Origin: DAOTXK01 sp034435395
Lineage (GTDB): Bacteria > Chloroflexota > Anaerolineae > Aggregatilineales > Ch27
Length of the DNA stretch: 6,065 nt
Assembly (NCBI GenBank): GCA_034435395.1
Contig: DAOTXK010000247.1
Location: 1 to 6,065, forward strand
Direction: 5' to 3'
In this document: piece after piece, positions 1-6,065 of the stretch
How positions within the stretch are numbered: the first letter of the stretch is position 1
Layout: every line of letters begins with the position of its first letter
The notes under the pieces: model-generated
What the model was told of the DNA's origin: nothing
What the model saw: only the letters and a program-made list of their open reading frames with translations
Databases searched by the model: none
Translations under genes and position numbers: made by a program

Positions 1-1065
1 CAGGGCAACCTGACCCTGCGGCTGTGGAGCGCAGGCTGCGCCAGCGGCGAGGAAGCCTATTCACTGGCCATCCTGCTGCGCGAAATCCTGCCGGACTGGC
101 GAGAGTGGCGGCTGGACATCCTGGGCACCGATATCAACAGCCGGGCGGTGGCCCAGGCCCGACGCGGTATTTACCGCGACTGGTCGTTCCGCGAAGTTTA
201 TGCCCAGCAGTGGCGCGACCGCTACTTCGACCGCGTGGACACCCAGTACCACCTGCACGAGGATGTGCGGGAGATGGTCCACTTTGAGACCTGTAACCTG
301 CTCGAAAACTGCCTCATGTTGCAAAATCAGACGGCCTACCTGGACGTGATTTTCTGCCGCAATGTGATTCTGTACTTCGGCAGGCACGCCCGCCAGTGGG
401 TGTTCCAGCACCTCCACCGCGCCCTGGTGCCGGGCGGCTGGCTGGTGATAGGGCACGCCGATCCCCCGCCGCCGGCCTTCACCGCCTTTGAGCCGCACGC
501 CTTCCCCGGGGCGACGTTCTACCAGCGGCCTCGGCGGAGCCAGCCCGCGCCCAAACCGCGCCCCACCCCGGTTGAGGCAGACGACGAGCCGGGCGAAGAC
601 GCGCCAGAGGTGACGGCCTCCGCTGGATTGGAGAATTCGGACGCGCACGCCCAGTACCGGCTCGGCCTGTGGCACGCCAACCGCCAGCACTGGGAAGAAG
701 CGCTGTTACATTGCCAGCAGGCCGTCGAACTGGAGCCGACCTTCACCGAAGCCCATTACACGCTGGCCCTGATCTACCAGAGCCTTGGCCTCTATGATCA
801 GGCCATCAAAGCCCTGCGCCGCACCATCTACCTGGCCCGCAACTGGGCGCTGCCGCGTTTCACGCTGGCTGGGGTTCACCGCCAGATCGCCGAATACGAC
901 CAGGCCCGCCGTGAGCTGCGCAACGTGATCGCCATCACCAACGCCCTGCCGCCGGATACGGCCATCGCCGGCGGGGAGGGCCTGACCGCCGCCCGCCTGC
1001 GCCATGCTGCCGACCGGCAGTTGCAGAGCCTGCCCGCCGGCGACGGGCAGAACAACGCCCGCTAA
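1..1065 (+). CDS. cheR: CheR-type chemoreceptor glutamate methyltransferase with C-terminal TPR repeats (5' partial)
   Basis: The reading frame is open from base 1 to a TAA at 1063-1065, giving 354 visible residues; the start lies before the window. CheR enzymes transfer methyl groups from S-adenosylmethionine to glutamates of chemoreceptors in the cytoplasm. Seen here: the SAM-binding motif SAGCASGEEAYS (residues 10-21), the acidic motif LGTDIN (41-46), the conserved GIY...SFRE...YF stretch (56-77), and CRNVILYF (119-126), the CheR counterpart of the family's CRNVLIYF. LVPGGWLVIGH (142-152) ends the methyltransferase fold. A Pro- and acid-rich linker (about 179-209) leads to about three TPR units (214-318), including NRQHWEEALLHCQQAVELEP and a following YDQAIKAL repeat. 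The missing part is roughly the N-terminal helical domain. CheR-TPR fusions are known from alternative chemosensory systems such as WspC and FrzF; the TPRs are thought to mediate protein contacts. An apparent GTG start at 148 is internal, because motif I lies upstream of it. Function is confident; the pathway it serves is not visible. Confidence 0.93.
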   Translation, partial: QGNLTLRLWSAGCASGEEAYSLAILLREILPDWREWRLDILGTDINSRAVAQARRGIYRDWSFREVYAQQWRDRYFDRVDTQYHLHEDVREMVHFETCNLLENCLMLQNQTAYLDVIFCRNVILYFGRHARQWVFQHLHRALVPGGWLVIGHADPPPPAFTAFEPHAFPGATFYQRPRRSQPAPKPRPTPVEADDEPGEDAPEVTASAGLENSDAHAQYRLGLWHANRQHWEEALLHCQQAVELEPTFTEAHYTLALIYQSLGLYDQAIKALRRTIYLARNWALPRFTLAGVHRQIAEYDQARRELRNVIAITNALPPDTAIAGGEGLTAARLRHAADRQLQSLPAGDGQNNAR

Positions 1066-1096
1066 CCTGCTCCCCGTTTCTGGATAGGCTACGCGT

Positions 1097-4000
1097 CTAC
1101 AGAGTGAACTTGCGCAGGAAGTAGCCGCTGAACAGCCGCAAAACCTCGATCCCCGACTTCGGCTCACGTTTGGCGGTCTCCAGGCTCCGGCCCAGGCTGG
1201 TATCCCCCAGCGCTTTCTCATCGCCCTGGTCCGCCAGGATGCTCAGCGTGGCCGCCAGCCCCTGAGCACTGGCGGCGAAGGGGTCGCGCAGCCGCCGCTG
1301 GTCATACAGCCGCATGCCCTTCCACAGGCTCTCCACCTCGGCCTTAAACGCTGGCAGGGTCAGCGGCGGCGGCTGACCCGGCGGGAACGCCGGCAACAGC
1401 CGCTCCAGCAGCCGACGGGTGGTGGCCGCCTCGTCCAGCAGCATGCTGACCGACAGATGCCCGAAGACATGGGGCATCGCCTCCCGCTCGATATCCGGCG
1501 GGATCGCCTGACCATCGGCGAAGAACCCGCCGATCCAGAGCAGCGCATCGACCCCGGTTTTGGGCACTTCGCTACCGGCCAGCAACCGCTGTTCCGTCGC
1601 GGCGCGGCCCCGGCTCTTGCCGCGTGTGGCCCCCAGCTCATAGGCCAGCCGGGCGATTGCCAGCAAATCCTCGCCGATCTGCCGCCGCTCATCTTCGGAC
1701 ACACCGCCGGACATGCCGTCCAGGTCGCCGCGCAGCCGGTTGAGCGTGGGCAGGCGCTTGGCCGCATAGCTGGCGGCGACATCACCCAGCAGGGCGGCGG
1801 CGATGCGCAGGTCTTCCGCCCACGACTCAAAGCCGCCTTCCCCGGTCAGGGTGCAGACGGTGACCGTCGCCTGCAACATGTCGCCCACTTTGCCGCCGAG
1901 CTTGCGCCCGACGCGGGCCGGGATCTTCGCCGCCTGCTCCAGCGGCACCTGGCGCACGTACCGGCGCAACAATTCGAGCGCGGCCTCCCGCACGTCCTTG
2001 TTCCAGTTGAGAAGGGTCCAGATGCGCCCGACGACGCTCAGGCCCTCTTCCGCGCCGCCCAGGCTGCCGGTGATCACGGCGGCCAGCGACACCGCGCGGT
2101 TCACGTCCTGGCGTTTGGCGTGGTGTTGTAGCAGACGCAGCGACTCGCCATAACCCACCAGCGGCACCAGATGAGGGTCGTCGTTGATGGCCTGGGTCAG
2201 CCGGTCGATCAACGGCTGCAAGGCCGGATCAAAGGACTTGTTGATCAACGCCCCCCGGTAAGCCATGGCCAGCGGCACCGGCTTCAGCTCCAGCTGGGCC
2301 ACCGTCTCCAGCGCCGTGACCAGCTGCCCGGCATCCAGCGCCGTCTGCTCAAACAGGTCGCTCACCCAGGGGGCGAAATCGACCTGGGCATCGCCCCGGA
2401 AGATCGTCGCCGAGATGCGCTCCAGCAGCCGCACGACCTCCCGATAATCGCCCAGCAGCAGCATGATCTCCACCAGCAGGCGCGGCCCTGGCGGCTCCAG
2501 CAGCATCAACAGACTGCCCCGACTCACATCCTGCACCGCCAGGCGCAGCAGCTTCTCAAAACGCGGCTTCAAGGGCGACCGGGCCAGGGCGGCCATCCGT
2601 TCCAGCGTCGGCGTATCGATCAGATCGGGCCGCTCCAGCCCCACCACCCACTCCACCAGCCGCGCCAGCACGATCAGTTCCTGCGCCGGGCCGAATTCGG
2701 CGGCCACCCTGGCCAGCATACCGGCCGGGGCGGGCGTCGGCGGGCCGGGCTGGAAATGCGTCAACGCCTCCTGCACGGATTCCGGCAGCCCTTGGGTGAA
2801 ATCCTTCATGCGGGCCAAGCGCTGGAACGGCGCGGCGGGGAGGTGATCGGCGGCCAGCAGGAACAACACCCGCGCCAGTTGAGGCGACCCGTCGGCCAGC
2901 GGCAGGGCGATCTCCAGCAGATCCGCCGCCACCTGGCCGAGCATCAGGATGTCCCCGGCGCGTTGCACCTCCTCCAGAAAGGCGATCACCGCCGCCGCAT
3001 CCCCTGCCGCCACCAGCTCTCGCAGATGCGCCGCCGCCGCCGCCTGCGCCCGTCCTCGCCAGGTTGAACCTTCTGGCCCCAGCGGGTCGGCCAGCCAGCG
3101 TGACACCAGCTGGTAGACCAGGCGGGCCTTGCCGTCGTCGATGGCCTCGTCCAGCATGGCCAGGACTCTCTCCGCCACACGGGGATACTGGCGCGCCTGC
3201 ACGGCAATGATCTCGGCAGGCTCCGGTTCGTCCAGCGCCAGCGCGAAGGCCAGCAGATGTCGGGCGTAACGCGCCCGCAGCTCGTCGGAGAGGGTGGGGT
3301 CTTCGCGCAGCACCGCGGCCACCATCTCGGCATCGGCGGGCTGTCCCTCGGTCACCGCCGCGTCCAGCGCCACTCGTTTGGCCGCCCAGCCAAGGGCCTG
3401 GGCCAGCGATTCGCGGCGGGTCAGACGCCAGGCCGCGGTGCGGGTCAACGAGGTCATCTGTTCGATGGCCAGGGCCGGGTCCAGCCGTAGCTGCTGGGCG
3501 ATAAAACGGCTGTAAGGGTCTTCCGGCGGGGCGCCGATCAGGGTTTTGGCCTTCCAGTCATAACCCAGGCAACCGTCCGGCAGCACGTCGCTGGTCAGGA
3601 ACGCGATCTGCACCGGCGCGGCATCCAGCCGCCGCACAAACGTGGCAAACGTCACCCCAAACCGGGCCGGGACCGGCAGCAGCGTCAATATCCCCTTGAT
3701 GAAGGCCAGTTGTTCGTCCAGCAGCCGTGGCCCGTTGATGATCGCCAGCGGCGTGGCCTGGACCAGCCCGGCCAGCAGCCCCTCGATCACCCGGAAGTCA
3801 TCCTCCACCGCCAGCATGAAGGCCGTCAGGTCGTCCACCTGCTCCTCGACCGTGGGCGCCGGCGGCGTCAGGAGCTGCGCGGCGGGCAGGGCAGCGGGGA
3901 CGGGGTCAGGCGCTTCACCCTCCGTCAGGCTCAGCAACAGGGTGATCCGCCCGGCGACTTTGCGCAGCACGTCCGCTGGCAGCAGGACGTACTGCACGAG

Positions 4001-4300
4001 GGGCTGCCCGGAGGCATCGACGCCCCCATGCGCCAGGATGAAGTCCACCGTCTGGCCGCGAAACAGGCCCAGCGCTCCCTGAGGATAGTCCTGCGGCGGG
4101 GGTGGGATCAGCGGGGCCAGACGGCGCGATTCGTCCCAGTGCACGCGGGTCAGGCCAGGGGAAGCGGCGATCATCTCGCCGACCGATGATACCCCTCCCT
4201 CCGTGCTGCCGGGGCGGTGAAATACCCGAGGTAAAGTAAAAGCCGCTGTACTCACAAAACGCTCTTGGTCAGTCCTGCGATTGAGCTGGTATAAAATCAT
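1097..4300 (-). CDS. Large uncharacterised protein: N-terminal alpha/beta (possibly GAP1-N-like) region plus long helical repeat-like C-terminus
   Basis: This is a long minus-strand frame ending at a TAG (1097-1099), with typical GC-rich codon use. From the ATG at 4298-4300 it encodes 1,067 residues. An in-frame ATG at 4367-4369 would add 23 residues, but that extension looks non-structural, whereas the protein from 4300 opens directly with a strand-like MILYQLNRR. A GGAGGAG lies upstream of the 4300 start, at a long 17-nt spacing. Residues about 1-150 are alpha/beta, with hydrophobic strands such as VQYVLLPADVLRKVAGRITL. A Pro-rich linker follows (about 130-153). The segment LLPVPARFGVTFATF (about 207-221) recalls the LPxxxRxxxSFxT pattern I associate with GAP1-N domains of GTPase-associated proteins; this match is from memory and weak. 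The rest (about 260-1067) is Leu/Ala/Glu/Arg-rich helical sequence resembling HEAT- or TPR-like solenoids. I see no signal peptide, transmembrane segment, catalytic motif or P-loop, so it is probably cytoplasmic. It converges on cheR and diverges from corA, and so is monocistronic here. Gene reality is confident; function is unknown. Confidence 0.85.
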   Translation of the reverse strand: MILYQLNRRTDQERFVSTAAFTLPRVFHRPGSTEGGVSSVGEMIAASPGLTRVHWDESRRLAPLIPPPPQDYPQGALGLFRGQTVDFILAHGGVDASGQPLVQYVLLPADVLRKVAGRITLLLSLTEGEAPDPVPAALPAAQLLTPPAPTVEEQVDDLTAFMLAVEDDFRVIEGLLAGLVQATPLAIINGPRLLDEQLAFIKGILTLLPVPARFGVTFATFVRRLDAAPVQIAFLTSDVLPDGCLGYDWKAKTLIGAPPEDPYSRFIAQQLRLDPALAIEQMTSLTRTAAWRLTRRESLAQALGWAAKRVALDAAVTEGQPADAEMVAAVLREDPTLSDELRARYARHLLAFALALDEPEPAEIIAVQARQYPRVAERVLAMLDEAIDDGKARLVYQLVSRWLADPLGPEGSTWRGRAQAAAAAHLRELVAAGDAAAVIAFLEEVQRAGDILMLGQVAADLLEIALPLADGSPQLARVLFLLAADHLPAAPFQRLARMKDFTQGLPESVQEALTHFQPGPPTPAPAGMLARVAAEFGPAQELIVLARLVEWVVGLERPDLIDTPTLERMAALARSPLKPRFEKLLRLAVQDVSRGSLLMLLEPPGPRLLVEIMLLLGDYREVVRLLERISATIFRGDAQVDFAPWVSDLFEQTALDAGQLVTALETVAQLELKPVPLAMAYRGALINKSFDPALQPLIDRLTQAINDDPHLVPLVGYGESLRLLQHHAKRQDVNRAVSLAAVITGSLGGAEEGLSVVGRIWTLLNWNKDVREAALELLRRYVRQVPLEQAAKIPARVGRKLGGKVGDMLQATVTVCTLTGEGGFESWAEDLRIAAALLGDVAASYAAKRLPTLNRLRGDLDGMSGGVSEDERRQIGEDLLAIARLAYELGATRGKSRGRAATEQRLLAGSEVPKTGVDALLWIGGFFADGQAIPPDIEREAMPHVFGHLSVSMLLDEAATTRRLLERLLPAFPPGQPPPLTLPAFKAEVESLWKGMRLYDQRRLRDPFAASAQGLAATLSILADQGDEKALGDTSLGRSLETAKREPKSGIEVLRLFSGYFLRKFTL

Positions 4301-4317
4301 ACCGGCAGGGCGGGAAG

Positions 4318-4324
4318 CTCCTCC
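4318..4324 (-). promoter_or_regulatory. Possible ribosome-binding site of the large minus-strand gene
   Basis: Read on the minus strand this is GGAGGAG, a near-perfect anti-16S complement, 17 nt before the ATG at 4300. The spacing is longer than the usual 5-10 nt, so it only mildly favours the 4300 start. The alternative ATG at 4369 has only a G-run (GGGGG then CTGG) before it. Confidence 0.3.
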
Positions 4325-4392
4325 AGCCGGATGAGCTGACCGAATCTGCTCACCCTGGGCGCGGCGCATCCAGCCCCCGGCCGCATCTCTAA

Positions 4393-4434
4393 ATTATAGA
4401 ACCCTATTATGAGAGAAAGCGCAACCTTTGACCA
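4393..4434 (-). promoter_or_regulatory. Candidate sigma70-type promoter(s) for the large minus-strand gene
   Basis: On the minus strand, TGGTCA (4429-4434) is followed after 17 nt by CATAAT (4406-4411), a 4/6 and 5/6 match to the consensus boxes. A perfect TATAAT (4393-4398) lies just downstream but lacks a good -35 at 17 nt; TTGCGC is 20 nt away. This is an AT-rich island in a GC-rich genome. Transcription from either box would give a short leader before 4369 or roughly 85-100 nt before 4300. Confidence 0.4.
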
Positions 4435-4509
4435 GTTGTGAATTTCTAACGAAAACCCGTTCACTTCGGCCGGCGGCATAGCCCTTCCCTGCCCGCTCCT
4501 TTTTAGGAG

Positions 4510-4537
4510 TTTACAAAGTCTTATTTCGGTGTAAGAT
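4510..4537 (+). promoter_or_regulatory. Candidate sigma70-type promoter reading toward corA
   Basis: TTTACA (4510-4515, 5/6 match) and TAAGAT (4532-4537, 4/6 match) are separated by 16 nt, with a TG immediately before the -10 box. Predicted initiation near 4544 would put the whole series of stem-loops into the transcript and leave about 545 nt before the corA ATG. A small hairpin, CTCCT-TTTT-AGGAG (4496-4509), abuts the -35 box and could be an operator. I found no convincing promoter closer to corA. Confidence 0.35.
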
Positions 4538-4628
4538 CAGAGTGTCCGGTTGAACAAACCGAACAACCTGGTACGAGGATTAGATAAAGTCCAATGTCTG
4601 AGGGCAGTAGTACCAACGAACAGTTACC

Positions 4629-4653
4629 GGCGTTATCGGGCGGCGATAACGCC
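4629..4653. repeat. Perfect 10-bp inverted repeat (stem-loop)
   Basis: GGCGTTATCG (4629-4638) and CGATAACGCC (4644-4653) are exact complements around a 5-nt GGCGG loop. No T-run follows on either strand, so it is not an ordinary intrinsic terminator. Each arm contains one copy of the hexamer GCGTTA, which recurs three more times within the next 62 bp. It may be an RNA stem or a dyad-symmetric protein-binding site. Confidence 0.75.
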
Positions 4654-4658
4654 CGCCA

Positions 4659-4758
4659 GCGTTAACCCCCTTCTCTCCATATCACGGACACTGGGGAGTA
4701 ACGCGCCCGCGTTATTGCCGACCCTGTCCCAACAGGGTGATCCCCGGTAATTCGGTCC
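4659..4758 (+). other. Candidate structured RNA element with two mutually exclusive folds
   Basis: Fold A is a three-way junction. P1 pairs ACTGGGG (4690-4696) with CCCCGGT (4742-4748), extended outward by GGAC (4686-4689) with GTCC (4755-4758). P2 pairs TAACGC (4699-4704) with GCGTTA (4709-4714) around GCCC. P3 pairs ACCCTGT (4721-4727) with ACAGGGT (4732-4738) around CCCA. Fold B pairs GCGTTAACCCCC (4659-4670) with GGGGAGTAACGC (4693-4704), 10 of 12 positions matching. Fold B uses the same bases as P1 and P2, so the two folds cannot coexist. Competing helices are typical of riboswitch-like or attenuating leaders. The strand is inferred from the candidate promoter and downstream corA; stems exist equally on the other strand. 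No known class is recognised. Confidence 0.45.
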
Positions 4759-4835
4759 TGTTCCACTTACAACAACTACATATCGATCGCTTTTGGGGCA
4801 CAAACGCCAGTCAGCCCTTGGCTTGATAACACAGC

Positions 4836-4877
4836 CATGCCCGGAACACCAGGTCTGAGCTTCCTGTTCGGGCCATG
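4836..4877. repeat. Imperfect 12-bp inverted repeat (stem-loop)
   Basis: CATGCCCGgAACA (4836-4848) pairs with TGTTCGGGCcATG (4865-4877), leaving single-base bulges at the lower-case positions and a 16-nt loop that can form a short AGG/CCT inner helix. No T-run follows, so it is not a standard terminator. It lies inside the proposed corA leader. Confidence 0.55.
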
Positions 4878-4891
4878 TGGGTCCGGTGGTT

Positions 4892-4912
4892 GGGTTTGAC
4901 CTGCGTAAACCC
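4892..4912. repeat. Short 6-bp inverted repeat
   Basis: GGGTTT (4892-4897) is exactly complementary to AAACCC (4907-4912), with flanking G-T wobble positions on both sides. On its own this could be chance; it is listed because it continues the run of stem-loops before corA. Confidence 0.35.
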
Positions 4913-5077
4913 GGAAGAAGCTGGAAGTGACGACAGGGTCATCATTGACTCCGCCGCCTTCCCCTGGCTCCATGTGATCGGCGCGCGCCACCATCCGCGC
5001 AGACGCTGGATACACTCTCATCTTCATCTCGTTATCGGAAACCTGTGTCAGGGGCGGGGCTGCCCCGGCGAACACGT

Positions 5078-5085
5078 AAGGGGGA
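5078..5085 (+). promoter_or_regulatory. corA ribosome-binding site
   Basis: AAGGGGGA ends 5 nt before the ATG at 5091 and fixes the corA start. The frame is open a further 72 codons upstream (to 4875), but that stretch has no CorA-like sequence and overlaps stem-loops. Just upstream, GGGGC (5051-5055) can pair with GCCCC (5062-5066); that same C-run can instead pair with the GGGG of this site. Confidence 0.75.
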
Positions 5086-5090
5086 AACCG

Positions 5091-6023
5091 ATGATCACCA
5101 TCTACAAGAGCGGGGAACTGGGCTTAGATACCATCGACGAATTCGTCAGCGGAAGCTGGATCAACGTGGTCGATCCCACTGCTGAGGAAATTGCCCGGCT
5201 GCAAAGCGAGCTGGGCATCCCCCAGGACTTTTTGACGTATCCGCTGGACTTGGACGAGCGTCCCAGAACCGAAAAAGAAGATGATATCACCTTGATCGTG
5301 TTGCGTATCCCTTACTTCCAGGGCAAAACGGCCGACATCCCTTATACGACCGTCCCCCTCGGCATTATCCTCACCAGTGAACTCATTATCACAATATGTA
5401 AACTGAAAAACGATATCACCTGTGAACTGCTCAACGGGCGGGTCAAAGGGCTGTCCACCGGCAAAAAGAACCGCCTGATTCTCCAGGTACTGATGAACAC
5501 GGCGCTCAAATACCTGCGCTACCTGCACGAGATCAACGACGCCGTTGACGTGCTGGAAGACAAACTCCAGCTTTCCACAAGAAACCAGGAGGTCATGGGC
5601 CTGCTCAAATACGAGAAGAGCCTGGTTTACTTCACCACTGCGCTGCGATCCAACGAACTGATGCTGGAGCGGTTGCAGCGCAGCCAGTTGTTTAATAAAT
5701 ACCCGGAGGACGAAGACCTGCTGGAAGACGTGCTGACTGAAACCCAGCAGGCCATCGAAATGACCACCATCGCCAACAACATCCTGAGCGGGATGATGGA
5801 CGCTTTTGCTTCCATCATCTCTAACAACCTCAACGGGATCATGAAATTCCTGGCCTCGGTGACGATTGTGCTGACTATCCCCACCATGATCGCCAGCTTC
5901 TATGGGATGAACGTGGCCCTGCCGCTGCAAGAACATTCTGCCGCCTTCCTGCTCACCGTGGCCCTCTCGGTCGGGCTGGCGGCCACGATCGCGCTGATCT
6001 TCGTCAGGAAGGACTGGTTCTAG
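5091..6023 (+). CDS. corA: CorA-family magnesium/divalent cation transport protein
   Basis: The protein has 310 residues, close to the usual length of about 316 for CorA. CorA forms a homopentameric inner-membrane channel carrying Mg2+ (and Co2+ or Ni2+ in some members) into the cell, gated by Mg2+ bound to the cytoplasmic domain. Seen here: an N-terminal cytoplasmic alpha/beta domain (about 1-115) with GSWINVVDPTAEEIARL (21-37) and the VPLGIILT strand (88-95). A long helical stalk follows (about 120-250), containing KYEKSLVYFTTAL and an acidic YPEDEDLLEDV. TM1 is about 252-271, the YGMN signature is at 271-274 (the selectivity-filter loop), and TM2 is about 284-304. The C-terminus is basic, VRKDWF. 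The start at 5091 has a good ribosome-binding site, and translation from it matches the family's N-terminal pattern MITIYKSG. From memory the sequence closely resembles the CorA subgroup common in Firmicutes. Base composition is visibly less GC-rich than the neighbouring large gene. No terminator hairpin is seen after the TAG before the window ends. Confidence 0.94.
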   Translation: MITIYKSGELGLDTIDEFVSGSWINVVDPTAEEIARLQSELGIPQDFLTYPLDLDERPRTEKEDDITLIVLRIPYFQGKTADIPYTTVPLGIILTSELIITICKLKNDITCELLNGRVKGLSTGKKNRLILQVLMNTALKYLRYLHEINDAVDVLEDKLQLSTRNQEVMGLLKYEKSLVYFTTALRSNELMLERLQRSQLFNKYPEDEDLLEDVLTETQQAIEMTTIANNILSGMMDAFASIISNNLNGIMKFLASVTIVLTIPTMIASFYGMNVALPLQEHSAAFLLTVALSVGLAATIALIFVRKDWF

Positions 6024-6065
6024 CCGCTCGCCGCCACATTTGACAGGCCCCTTCCACCCCATTAC

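Larger units (their letters stand above)
4301..5090. other. Gene-free divergent intergenic region rich in potential RNA structure
   Basis: About 790 bp separate the divergent large gene and corA. No frame here looks like a protein. A 66-codon TTG-started frame (4550-4750, +) runs straight through the inverted repeats, and a 99-codon GTG-started minus frame (4776-5075) has no recognisable composition or ribosome-binding site. The region contains candidate promoters in both directions and a series of stem-loops. These are 4547-4561 (CGGTT/AACCG), 4569-4615 (TGGTAC/GTACCA), 4629-4653, the 4686-4758 junction, 4811-4826 (TCAGCC/GGCTTGA with one bulge), 4836-4877, 4892-4912 and 5051-5066. I recognise no tRNA, tmRNA, RNase P, SRP or 6S hallmark, and no CRISPR or insertion-sequence ends. 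Confidence 0.75.

Noticed and set aside
1066..1096. Bidirectional terminator between the convergent cheR and large gene
   Set aside because: The 31-bp gap holds no credible hairpin or T-run.
1457..4189. Several long plus-strand frames opposite the large gene (including 1457-2131, 2171-3067 and 3710-4189)
   Set aside because: They are Arg/Gln/His/Pro-rich shadows of a GC-rich coding strand and have no domain signals.
4629..4653. Intrinsic terminator
   Set aside because: A strong stem but no T-run on either strand and no gene ending beside it.
4550..4750. 66-codon plus-strand frame starting at TTG
   Set aside because: It runs through the inverted repeats, has no ribosome-binding site, and its product looks random.
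4690..4758. yybP-ykoY (Mn2+) riboswitch, suggested by GGGGAGTA inside a junction
   Set aside because: Only the short GGGGAGTA resembles that class. The second conserved internal-loop segment (GTCAA, ACCGGCTT type) and the matching 3' P1 strand are not present as I know them.
4776..5075. 99-codon minus-strand frame starting at GTG
   Set aside because: No ribosome-binding site, no recognisable protein pattern, and it overlaps stem-loops.
4875..5090. Upstream in-frame extension of corA (72 extra codons)
   Set aside because: Stop-free by chance. It has no CorA-like sequence, the good ribosome-binding site sits at 5078-5085, and the family N-terminus begins at the ATG at 5091.
4540..5090. M-box (Mg2+) riboswitch before corA
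   Set aside because: The expected conserved blocks (GTTAGGTGAGGCTCC type and GCTGCTGCCC type) are not seen.

Overview
The window is a GC-rich bacterial chromosome segment. It holds three protein genes and one unusually structured gene-free stretch. The composition, a chemotaxis-type CheR with C-terminal TPR repeats, a giant helical protein and a CorA of the type shared by Firmicutes and Chloroflexota together suggest an environmental Chloroflexota (Anaerolineae-like) genome. That assignment is inference; no rRNA or marker gene is present to settle it.

Layout. Positions 1-1065 (+) hold the 3' part of a cheR gene (SAM-dependent chemoreceptor glutamate O-methyltransferase). Its N-terminus lies outside the window, and its catalytic domain is followed by a Pro/Glu-rich linker and about three TPR repeats. 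It converges, with only 31 bp between the stop codons, on a very large minus-strand gene (1097-4300, possibly starting at 4369). That gene encodes a protein of about 1,067 residues: an N-terminal alpha/beta region, a Pro-rich linker and a long all-helical C-terminal part. I do not recognise the family securely. The N-terminal part has a faint resemblance to GAP1-N domains of GTPase-associated proteins, but no GTPase gene lies beside it. Positions 5091-6023 (+) encode a complete 310-residue CorA-family Mg2+/divalent-cation channel with the YGMN signature.

The large gene and corA are divergent and separated by about 790 bp (4301-5090) with no convincing protein gene. This stretch is the most interesting part of the window. 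It has candidate promoters on both strands, a perfect 10-bp hairpin, five copies of the hexamer GCGTTA/TAACGC within 85 bp, a compact three-way-junction fold at 4686-4758, an alternative helix that excludes that fold, further stem-loops nearer corA, and a C-run that could pair with the corA ribosome-binding site. I read it as a candidate structured RNA: either a long corA leader or an independent small RNA. It matches no riboswitch class that I can recall with confidence.

The three genes do not form an obvious pathway. CheR belongs to a chemosensory operon that continues upstream, the large protein is of unknown role, and CorA is a housekeeping cation transporter that may be controlled through its leader.
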